A DNA stretch of 64,000 nt, from NCBI GenBank assembly GCA_001931875.2, contig MSJH02000642.1:124001-188000 (forward strand), read 5' to 3'. The notes below the pieces were generated by a model that searched no databases, was not told the DNA's origin, and saw nothing but the letters and a program-made list of their open reading frames with translations. Below are positions 1 to 10,879 of the stretch, in pieces. This DNA comes from Byssochlamys sp. IMV 00236. Lineage: Eukaryota > Ascomycota > Eurotiomycetes > Eurotiales > Thermoascaceae. The first letter of the stretch is position 1, and each line of letters starts with the position of its first letter. The position numbers were made by a program, and so were the translations under genes.

Positions 1-54
1 AAATATATCATTGGACAACAAAACATATATCTGGAAATGAACGTGTGCTGACAG

Positions 55-1404
55 TTCGGTTGGGCTGAAGTGGAGACGGCTCGACCAACTATCGTTGATG
101 ATGAGGATGTTATTCTGAAGGTAACGGGAAGTACCATTTGTGGAAGCGACCTCCATCTACTTCATTGTACGTGACTTGCCACCAAATCTAGCGGTATGCT
201 GATACCGCCCACAGCGGCCATCCCTGAAATGCACAAAGGTGACATTTTGGGCCATGAGTTTTGTGGGATCGTGGAAAAAATAGGACCTAAGGTCAAGAAG
301 CGCAAAATTGGCGAGCGAGCTGTGGCTTCATTCCAGATCGCGTGTGGGGAGTGCTATTACTGCGAAAAGAAATTGTCGTCGTTGTGCGAAAGAACAAATG
401 GAAGCGCCAGCGAAAAATCACTCTATGGACGCCGAACCGCAGGTATGTCGCCTGTTTGAATTTCCAAACCATGGAATCATGAATAACCCAATGTAGGTAT
501 GTTTGGATATTCGCACTTCACCGGGGGGTTTGCAGGGGGGCAGGCTGAATTTGTCCGGGTCCCCTTTGGGGATGTGAATCTGCTGCCGTTACCAGATGAT
601 GTCCCCGATGAACAGGGCCTCTATTTATCCGACGTGTTGGCCACGTCGTGGAATGCTGTTGTTGATACTGGCGTTAAACCAGGGGACACGGTTGCTGTTT
701 GGGGAGCAGGCCCAATTGGGCAGATGGCAGCTGAGTTTGCTGTCGTGAATGGGGCGAGCCGAATCATCATGATTGACGGTGGAGAAGGGAGATGGCGGCT
801 AGATTTCATGAAGACGAAGGTTAAGAACTTGGAAACCATCGACTTTACCAGACTTCCGCGCGGCGAAACAGTTGTGACTATGTTGAAAAAATTGTGCGAT
901 GGGCGCGGCCCAGACATTGCAATCGAGTGTGCCGCTGGCGAGTATGCAAAAGGGTTGGGCCACGCCATCCAGAGATCGTTGGGCATGGAAAACGACACGT
1001 CGGAACTCCTGAATGAGATGATTGAATCGGTCAGGGGATTCGGGTGTTGTGGAGTTACTGGCATATATACTGGCTATGTATGTGACTATATTTTCAGCGT
1101 TTCTCACTGCTAATTCTTGTTTTAGTGCAACCACTTCAATATTGGGTCCTTGATGGAGACGGGGATTCATCTGAACGGAAATGGCCAGGCACCTGTGCAG
1201 AAGTACTGGGAGGAGTTGCTTGTCCTTATACAGCAAGAGAAAATCTGTCCTTGTGATATGGTCACTCATCGTTTTGATCTCAACGATATGGAGAAGGTCT
1301 ATGACCTATTTAACAGTCGTGCAAATGGCATGCAGAAGATCTTCGTCCAGACAAGGTTTTCAGCGCCCAGATATGCTGCGTCACCCGCCCTGACAGTGTT
1401 TTGA
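55..1404 (+). CDS. Zinc-dependent alcohol dehydrogenase, formaldehyde-dehydrogenase-like (5' partial)
   Basis: This is a medium-chain NAD(P)-dependent alcohol dehydrogenase, probably cytosolic. Exons are read as 55-166, 215-442, 497-1077 and 1126-1404, with GT-AG introns in consistent phase. An acceptor CAG at 52-54 and an in-frame stop just before it indicate that the start codon lies upstream of the window. The catalytic zinc motifs CGSDLH (exon 1) and GHEFCG (exon 2) are present. The structural zinc cysteines appear as CGECYYC with a following C. The Rossmann glycine motif is VWGAGPIGQMAAEFA. The long insertion before GFGCCGVTGIY is typical of the FDH_like group rather than of yeast ADH1. 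The gene converges on the minus-strand NADH dehydrogenase downstream. The exact substrate cannot be told from sequence; confidence is high for the family and low for formaldehyde itself. Confidence 0.88.
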
Positions 1405-2016
1405 ACGACTACTTACCAAGCTTTAAAACCTTGCCCCCTACTAAGGGCTGTCGCGTGATATTTGTGAATTAACTCTTTTTTAAACAAGGAGTTGGGCAAG
1501 AAAATAAAACGAAATACTGTTTGCTGCCATGTACTTTAGTCAGTCTTTAATGAATGTTCAATTTTCAGTAGGCAAGTATGAACGTCTGTAGCAGACAGAA
1601 TAGGAACACAAAATTTCCTTTTGACTGCAAGCGGTGCATTATACATGCAGAGTATCTGTGGAGTAATATTCCTGTACTGTGATCAAATTTTATCATTAGG
1701 TTTCTTTGACGCCTTCTTTGCTTTACATACGTTCGTCAAAAGGAGATAGTGTGCTAGTTAATCATGACCTGAGGGGTCAAGGTCGAGAGACTAACCTCCA
1801 GATGTGAGTTGGCAGCATGGCCGGGATCACAAAATTGGTACTTGTTATGTGTTTGCAACTAGAATATGAACGAGTAGATAATGAATACATTGATTACGGT
1901 ACGGCATGCATGGATGGAAGGTTCTATACATATATAGACCCAGTAGACATATCTCAAGAGCACCATGATAGATATTTGAATACACATTATAGCACTCAGC
2001 CCTTTTGCTACCACTC
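1405..2016. other. Convergent intergenic region
   Basis: This is the 3' flank of two convergent genes. It is AT-rich and contains only short overlapping ORFs with no recognisable domain. It presumably holds both 3' UTRs and polyadenylation signals; no other feature is seen. Confidence 0.6.
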
Positions 2017-3264
2017 CTAATTGCGAATGATCTCTCTGCCATCCAGCCAATCCATAAACCACGCATAGCCCATTAAGATTCTTCTCCTCCACGACCTAGT
2101 CCAGAAGAAGTTGCCAGATCTCCAACTCAACCAAGCGCCATAGCCCGTGTACTCGCGCTGCCCTTGAATCACACCGTCCCACGCACCCGTGTAGGTCACC
2201 AGTGACCGCTGCTTATATTGAAATGGCCGTTTGTCACCAGAATTAAAGAGGCTAATAAGGTAATCCGCTTTTTGAATTGCAACCTCGGCAGTTGTCGGTA
2301 GCGTCCCGCCCTCAATATCGGCTGCATCACCCATTGCAAACACATTGGGTATTACGCTACCATCCGGTGAGAAGACATTGAGATGATCATCCGTCAAAAT
2401 TCGAGTCAGACCACGTTCGGTCTTCCTCAGTTGCAGTTGGTCGATCAGAGGTATTGATCTGTTTCCGGTGGCCCAGATGAGCATCCCGTAGCCGGTTACC
2501 CCGGATTCCTTGCTCTCTATGGTGTCCGGTGTAACTTTGAGGATGTGGCAGCCAAGCTTGACGTTGACTTTGTTGGTCTTCAGTGCGCTGCAGGCGTATT
2601 CGGATAGCTTCTGATCAAAGGGTGCTAGGATCTGTGGTGCGACGTCGAGCACAGAAACCGACGTCTTGTCCTTAAGGTGTGGGAATAAAACCCCTAAATC
2701 CCCGTCAAAAAGATCGGACAGTTCAGCTGCCATCTCGATCCCCGTGGGACCACCCCCAACAATAACGATATGAAGCAGCTGCCTCTGACGAGCTTCCGAT
2801 GTCCCGGGCAGCGAAGCCATTTCAAGAATTTCATTCAGGCGGCTCCGTACCGTATTTGCATTAGCCACGTTCTTGACGAAGATGGCGTTCTCCGCCACGC
2901 CAGGGATGCCGAAGGTGTTGCTTTGACAGCCAGGAGAGACGATCACTCGGTCATAAAATACTTCGAAGCGCTCATCTTTCAACTCTTCGAAGGCTGGTTG
3001 GCAGATAAGCGCCTGCCTGTTAAAATCGATGTCGACGACAAAGGCCTTGATGTATTTTGCGTGGAAGTCCTTCCGGCGGATGGGTTCATGTGCCAGACGA
3101 GGATCGAACAGCCCGCAAGCAGCGCTGGCCAGGAGCGGGGTCACTGCAGACGTGTTCTCTGGCGAAATCAGGGTGATATCGAATTTTCTGTGGTCGATGC
3201 CGTATCCAAGTCGATAGCCACCCCAACCACCGCCGATTATGACTACCTTTTCCTTAGTTGACAT
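2017..3264 (-). CDS. Type II NADH dehydrogenase-like / AIF-family FAD oxidoreductase
   Basis: A single-exon, 415-aa pyridine nucleotide-disulfide oxidoreductase. The N-terminal FAD-binding dinucleotide fold carries GGGWGG at residues 11-16. The second, NADH-binding fold carries IVGGGPTGIEMAAEL around 172-186. The C-terminal FAD motif NVFAMGDAAD lies near 310. Proteins of this family pass electrons from NADH to quinone (alternative complex I bypass) or act as AIF/AMID-type oxidoreductases. It is shorter than yeast Nde1/Ndi1 (over 500 aa) and has no obvious mitochondrial presequence, so an AMID-like or cytosol-facing protein is possible. The last 40 residues (WSRWRS-like, ending WFMDWLDG) are aromatic and basic, as in membrane-anchoring tails of NDH-2. 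It is divergent from the class III ADH gene downstream. Confidence 0.85.
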   Translation of the reverse strand: MSTKEKVVIIGGGWGGYRLGYGIDHRKFDITLISPENTSAVTPLLASAACGLFDPRLAHEPIRRKDFHAKYIKAFVVDIDFNRQALICQPAFEELKDERFEVFYDRVIVSPGCQSNTFGIPGVAENAIFVKNVANANTVRSRLNEILEMASLPGTSEARQRQLLHIVIVGGGPTGIEMAAELSDLFDGDLGVLFPHLKDKTSVSVLDVAPQILAPFDQKLSEYACSALKTNKVNVKLGCHILKVTPDTIESKESGVTGYGMLIWATGNRSIPLIDQLQLRKTERGLTRILTDDHLNVFSPDGSVIPNVFAMGDAADIEGGTLPTTAEVAIQKADYLISLFNSGDKRPFQYKQRSLVTYTGAWDGVIQGQREYTGYGAWLSWRSGNFFWTRSWRRRILMGYAWFMDWLDGREIIRN

Positions 3265-4048
3265 CCTTTTTCTGGTGCCGATATCGATACACGCCGCAGA
3301 GAAAGATTTCAGTTAAATGGCGGGAATGGGCTATGAAATACCTTGCGTATTTACGCATAATATTCCTGACGTCACGACTTCTCGTTACGAACTCGCATAC
3401 TGCGAGAGTACTCTCCAATTGGCAGCGTCGGGGGACGACGCATGCGGGGTACACGCCTTTCCTGTATCTCCAATTCCACTACTGGAAAAAGCTAAGTAAT
3501 GTTTTTTTTTTTCTCTTGGTGCGGAGACAGCAGATTGTGGTAATGATAAACAAAGTTAACAAGATGATAAATTAATAGCTTCAGAGTCTTGGCATGGGGA
3601 GGTGTAAATCGAGGGGGCCTTTCATTGGCTCGATACTATTTCCAAAACAGGTCCCCGATACTAGTGGAGGTGCTCGGTTTCAGCCGCATCTTCCTCGAGT
3701 GCGTGAATGAAATCTAGGTTCAGCCACAAAGTGTCCAGTTCAAAATGGAATGCCGGATGTGACAGGATGCTTGCCCCATCACCCCACCTATCAGTAATTT
3801 TTTTCTCCAAGCTTCTATCGTTATGTCCAAAGTCAAACGCCCGTTTCTCCAACTACAGACGTCATCTCTTTCATCACGATTCTTTATCATGCTAACCCAT
3901 GTTTGGCGTATGTAATGGATGCAACGAGCTATGCTATATAAGTCGATCAGTTCAAATCCAAACAAAACTTCTTTTCCCATTCAGGTTCATAGTCAAACCA
4001 AAGCTCTGTCACCAACCTCAGATAAATAGCCCACCGCAAAAAAGCGCT
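3265..4048. promoter_or_regulatory. Divergent promoter region between NDH-2-like and class III ADH genes
   Basis: A 784-nt intergenic region between oppositely oriented starts. It contains the TGACGTCA site, a CCAATTGG palindrome near 3416 and a T-tract near 3500. The ORFs in it are short, overlap on both strands and show no domain. Confidence 0.5.
3367..3374. promoter_or_regulatory. CRE/ATF palindrome TGACGTCA in divergent promoter
   Basis: A perfect eight-base TGACGTCA palindrome lies about 100 nt upstream of the NADH dehydrogenase start and about 675 nt upstream of the class III ADH start. It is the classical binding site of ATF/CREB bZIP factors, which in fungi include AtfA-type stress regulators. 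Function is inferred from sequence only. Confidence 0.45.
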
Positions 4049-5670
<1,622 letters not shown>

Positions 5671-6536
5671 AGGCTGCAGTAACAGGGTATATCCATTCTT
5701 TCGTATGGACATGGTGAATTCTGGATTGAAAAGCCGCTTGGAAAACCTTTGTGATTGTTGGATTGTTGGAGCGTGATGGTTGAGGGAGTCGGGCGTGGTT
5801 GAGGTCGTTGGAGGAGTTGGGGTCACTTTCTTCTGGTTTTCCACAATTCTACACGTGTTCTTAAAATGCTAGAGAAGGATAATTTACTCCCAAGGATGGA
5901 AGAGAACATATTAGTTGCATAAGGATAAAAGGTTTGGCAAGCAGGCTTGGATCGCTTAATAACTTCAATAAAGTACAGCAGCATACTCTGTAGTAAATTA
6001 TAACATCCACTCACCTATGTTTGATCCTGCAAGTGACTCTGCGCCAGATTTCTGTTAAAAAATCGGATTCCGCTTGAGCAGGGGGAAACAACTGTTGAGG
6101 GATAGGATAAGGTCCGTTTCTTACTCTACAATCTGTATTCATTTGACATCATGCCGCTAACGTCCGGTTTAACTCAAATTATTGGTCTTGCATGCTATGC
6201 CTTCTTGTTATACTCGCCTTCCTCTACTGCTTCGTTTCCGGCTGATTGGAACTTCCCACTTCCAGCCGTTGACCAGGCAGTCCTTGCCAATTTTCCCCAT
6301 GAAAATGAAGACCACCGGGATATGTGTTGTTCCATTGAGCAAATCAAAGTGAATCCCTCGTCCATCCACAAACGGGAAAAGCTTTTCTGGAGTGATACCT
6401 CGCGGAATACTAAAACTTAATTCTACAACCCGCACATAATACCAACAGGTGTATTCCTCTATCCTTATCAAGTGATCTGGTAGCATGTAACAGGGTCATC
6501 TCTCCCAATCTCTCCTCTCTGTTCCCAAATGAGGAG
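5671..6536. other. Intergenic with unsupported short ORFs
   Basis: No recognised gene. An 89-codon plus-strand frame (6151-6420) with a hydrophobic N-terminus and a 92-codon minus-strand frame (6208-6486) overlap. Neither shows a known motif, and only one could be real. The minus frame has a patterned stretch (FSIPRGITPEKLFPF) that looks protein-like, but I cannot assign it. It may be debris from the same decaying border as the pseudogene next to it. Confidence 0.3.
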
Positions 6537-7080
6537 TCAAAGTGCATCGAGTCTCAACTTCCCCTCCAGCAGCCCCCACGCCCAAAATGAAACGACGACC
6601 AAGATATTGACAAAGGAGAACATCAAGCTACCCCCAAATACCAGGCTATGGTATGTCCACGCATTATCCGAGTTGAGATCAATGACCTGGCACACGATTG
6701 CCCACAGAAGCACATAGAATATGTTAGAGATCAAGGACTGCGCGAGATACCATGGTGTGCGAGTTGCAAGAAGTATTGCAGCAAATTGAATTGATAAACC
6801 GTAAAGAATATAGCACCTACTCAACAATGTTAGGGATTCAATAACCGGTAAGTGAAAAAGAGAAGACAGACGCACCAATCTATGCTGGGCTTTCATTGAT
6901 AAAAGGTGCCACAAATCCATTAAACAGCCTCGCGCTAATACACGCAGCTCACACCAGCTTTGGACAAACACAAGGCGCTAAACACTTTGAGAATGGCTTA
7001 ACTTTCGATGACCGCTCAGTACCCCAAGCCCCTTCTGGGGAAATCTGGACTTATCTACCAAATCTTAAATTTTCGGGCTA
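6537..7080 (-). pseudogene. Broken polytopic membrane-protein gene at the edge of the AT-rich island
   Basis: The minus strand encodes a well-formed hydrophobic C-terminal part (about 6820-6537). It has [13 protein letters not shown], two or three transmembrane-like segments ([35 protein letters not shown]) and a normal stop. Upstream of a possible 59-nt intron (GT at 6875, AG at 6817), the frame that joins it contains TGA and TAA codons at positions where TGG and CAA would be expected. The alternative frames carry TAG. These are G-to-A and C-to-T changes, as RIP makes. No start codon or N-terminal half can be found before the island begins. It may instead be the fragment of a live gene with an intron I misplaced. 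The family is not recognised beyond a polytopic membrane protein. Confidence 0.4.
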
Positions 7081-8750
7081 ATAATATCTTTTTCAGTGCT
7101 CAAGCCAAATCTTTTTAATCTATATCGCAGTATCTAACTTTACTATTTCTAATATAATATATATAATACCAAACTATAAGAGCAGTTAAGTAAAACCAGC
7201 AGTATTATCTTACAGACTCTCAGGTCTAATCGCAGGATTAAGGGTAGGTGATTAGATCTTACAGTCTTAGGCGATAAATTTGTATAGGGTATTTATTATC
7301 TTTATTTGCTTTCAGAAAACCAATTAAAACCAATCTCTAATATTTTATAATAAAATTATTAATAAATAAAAACCTCTAGCAGTAAAACCTAATAAACTAT
7401 ACAAATTTTTATTATATAGACAGATAATGCTACTCTTATAAGGGCTATTAAGCATATAAAAGATGCAGTTATATAATAGTACGCAGACGGCCTTCTTGAA
7501 CATTTTTTATAGGAATAGGTTTACCATAGTTAATATGCTGCATTGCTATATTGCGCAGTAGGGTTATGGGTAGGGGTGTAGATATAGAAGTATATAGAAA
7601 TAGGAGGCTTCAGAGATACTTTATAATAGCTAGTTCATTATATATTATCACTTGATTTGCTAATTATTATAAATTATACTTATATTACTCTAATAGGTTA
7701 TTATCTAAAATATTCTCAAAGTTATAACCTGCCTCCCAAACTTCTAGCCATTTAATCAACCTTCTTAAAGGGCTGGGTTAGTCCAAAAATACTCTATGGA
7801 AGTTCTAGATCTTATATAGAGCACTCTTAAACCTGCTTACTAGATATTAGGTCAGATCAGTATTATATCCTTTTTACTAAGCCTGATATTGCAGCTTTCC
7901 TCTCTAAATTTGTGATGCCAAGATTTGCTCTACTTCTTATTCTCCCTTATCAATAGTGTTAAGTATAACTATTATATAAATATTATTTTTCAAGTAAAGT
8001 CTTCCCTTCTTAGATCCTTAAATATGTTTTAACCTATATATAGATAAAGAGGCCGCCAGACAGTGCAGCTCGCTAAAAGGGAACCAAAATTATAATATAT
8101 TAAGCTTATTTAGTAAATTTGGCTTGAAAGAGAAAAAATATATAATCCCTAACGCGTAAGTCTCAACAGTTAGGATACTATACCTAAAAATATCTTAACT
8201 ATAGCAAGACTTTACTAATTGCACAGATGCTAAGCTATATAATAACTTCCTAAAAGATCTATAAGATATATAGTTAGCTATTTTACCTATAGGTTATAGG
8301 GCACACTTATATCTCTTTATAAGACGCAGGCCCTCTTTATAACTAGACTAATCAGTCCGATAATTATATTAAGCAATATTTTAATAGTTGCAGTGTTATA
8401 GGTTTCTATATTTAAAAATCTATACTTAAGTAATTTTAAAGAACTTTCGCTAAGGTGGCTTTATAATTTTAAGATATTCCCTATTATAGGTAACTATTGC
8501 TATATAATAAAGAGGCGTTGGACTGATCTAATAAACTAATGCTTGTGTATACTCTGCTAAATAAGAAATATCTATTTCTAAGTAGAGTTTACTGTTAGGA
8601 ATAGAGTCAACTACTATAACTGAGGGCGGTTGTTTACTGTTTAGAAGTAGTTGCCCTTTACTATAGGCTGGTCCTAAAACATCTTAGTTCAGCTGCTGCG
8701 GGTTATCAGCTAAAGCATTCTTATTGTTTTTATATTCTCTAATAGGCTTA
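7081..8750 (-). mobile_element. RIP-decayed Ty3/gypsy chromovirus fragment (integrase C-terminus and chromodomain)
   Basis: This AT-rich DNA has no open frame. If RIP stops are read through on the minus strand, a gypsy integrase tail is visible from about 8690 to 7970. A chromodomain-like segment follows at about 7960-7690: EVEQILASQIQRGKLQYQ, then a GYDTDLT-like strand, then DFHR..FPDQPSPLRRLIKW. This order and wording match the C-terminus of fungal chromovirus polyproteins. No reverse transcriptase is found upstream: the AT-rich sequence stops near 8750, so the element is truncated. Its LTR was not identified in 7081-7690. It belongs to a different family from the nested elements below, whose integrase lacks a chromodomain. 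Confidence 0.6.
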
Positions 8751-10870
8751 TCAGTTATATTATGTGGCATATAGCTTGACGGGATCCCGCATGAATTTAT
8801 GTCATAGTTATTATCTTATAGCGCACTCGAGCAGCGCTGGTTGTCTATGCTAGGCATGTTATATGAGATGCAAGGCTGTATGTCTGTAAAAGTCAATCAG
8901 AATGTTGTATAAAGCGGGTGGGTAGATCGGAAGCCCTTACCTGGGGGTTAAACCCGCTCCTGTAAATCCGGAGGGCATATTTAATTATTAGGTTCTGTGG
9001 GGATTCTAATCCTTTCTCGACCTGTTATCCTTCTAATGTGGCTAGGCAGGCTTGTTAGTTCTTTGTTGCTGGAGAGAGAGGGAGATGAGGTTAGGACTGC
9101 AGTGTGAATGTTAGCAACCGACTAAATATAGAAAAATGATGCCTAAAAAGTTGTAATGTATATAATATAGAGGCATTAAGAGTCTTGTTGCTGGTTTCTC
9201 CCCGCGTGAGTTTATTATCTGTATTAAAGCTAATCGCCAGCAATGCTGTGTTTGTGCACCTAGCTAACTTAATATTAAATGAATTTGGTATCTTAGGATC
9301 GCAGTAAGAATCCCACCTATAAGGACAGTTAAAAAGTAGGGTATTATTGCCGCGAGGGAGGGCTTTGCGGGTAGCTATACCTGGGAGAATAGAGAGCAGG
9401 GGCAGGATTAGTGGGATAGAAAGAGCCGATTCTGGCGGTAGTAATTTTGAGGGCTGGGGCTAATAGAACTCGATATTGTCCAGATCTATTAAAGCCCTTC
9501 TGGGCGCTGGCTGGCTTATTATAGAGGGATAGAGGATAGATTCGGGAGAGCAATTCGGGAGAGCAATTAGAAGCGACTAAAGAGATAATGGCTCGCTTAG
9601 ATTTCAGCATAAAGATAGATAGGGCTAGCTTTATAGCTGAGCTAATAGGCGTCTAATAAGATCTTAAGATAACCGCGCGACTAATAGAACTCCGGCCAAT
9701 CTGTAGATAGTCTCTCAGATTCTAAAATAGTCTAAATTCGCCCATCCTATGCGGGCGGATGCTGGACAACTTGCCGCCAATAAGCTCTTTTAACAACACC
9801 TCGGGATATAGGGGTTGTATAGATCTCTTAGCTCCGGAGCCAGGAGTCCTATAGTCGGGCTGCATAGTGTAAAATTAACTAGTGGATATTATATGACACA
9901 GTGCTGGTTAAGGCGGGCTAGTTATCAGCGCTGAAAATAGATAGGTTGTCTGCTATAGAGGGGACGATCTGCAAGAAATAATCCTGCTTGTGTGTTTTTC
10001 TGCCGCTATATAGGGCATAATTGTGATATATTAGAGCCCCTGAGGCATTTTTTTTGATTGGCTGCGATATGGCAATCTTTAGCGAGATGTATTAAGAGGT
10101 TCTATTGCAATATAGCTGTCTGGATAGTAATTGCGCTAAACGGCAGGCTAGAGGGAAACTGGTCTTAGAAATTGTGTAAAGCCTATTTCCTTTAGCTAAG
10201 TTTGAAGTTCACAGAGACGGAAAAATCAGTTTAGAGTAAGGAAGAACGGTGTAGTTAAAGATATTAAGAAGTTGTTTAAGTTAAGAGGCTGTGAATTATG
10301 GTGCAAACACAGCCTGGTCGGATTGTTTCCCGATAGATATATAGATCTTCTTTTTCCCCCTTTTTCTCTCTCTCTCTCTCTCTACTCTCTAGGTAGTAAT
10401 ATTTCTCCCTGCGCCCCTAGAAATCTTGATCTGAATGTAACGCGCGCTGAGCACTGGAATAGGAGTTAACAGTGTTAAGGGAGCGAGTCAGGGAGCCGCT
10501 ATTATGCCGAGGGGTGGAGACAATATATTATGTGACGGTTAGAGATTTCCAGATGGGCTGAAGGTAAACGGGGCAATTTGGCCAATGGTTAAAGATTAGC
10601 ATTCTATTGTAGTAGGGGGGGGGGCGGACAGGGGGTAGTATAGCAAAGGGAAGAAGGAAGAATGGTTGTTAAGCAATGCACTCAACGCTTATATAGTCCT
10701 AATATACAGAAGGCGGGCGGTGGGCGGCAGCAGTTCCCGTTCAGGGATAGAGTAACCACATTAAACCGGATCGGGCGATGCTAAACCGGACAGGGTGCGA
10801 TTATAAGAACAGCTAAACTGCAACAGGCGGACGGCCGGGAACGGCAGCGGCGGCCCAAATGGAAATTCTC
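8751..10870. other. Unassigned intermediate-GC segment inside the repeat island
   Basis: Base composition rises here to near-normal between two AT-rich blocks, but no gene is recognisable. Open frames (for example 9344-9610 minus and 10272-10469 plus) are short and motif-free. It contains a CT microsatellite at about 10365-10383, a run of ten G at 10615-10624 and a GC-rich patch at 10705-10865 with repeated GGCGG and AACCGGA units. It ends abruptly at the element 0 junction. It may be the remnant of a less-RIPed insertion, or unique DNA trapped between elements. Confidence 0.35.
10365..10383. repeat. CT dinucleotide microsatellite
   Basis: About nine CT units preceded by T/C tracts, within the unassigned segment. 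Confidence 0.8.
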
Positions 10871-10879
10871 CCTAAAAAA

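Noticed and set aside
799..1269. Antisense 156-codon frame over the first ADH gene
   Set aside because: It lies opposite exons with clear zinc-ADH motifs and has none of its own.
8930..8990. GGGTTAAACCCGC-containing segment considered as a possible tRNA
   Set aside because: It does not fold into a cloverleaf and lacks the A- and B-box consensus of eukaryotic tRNA genes.
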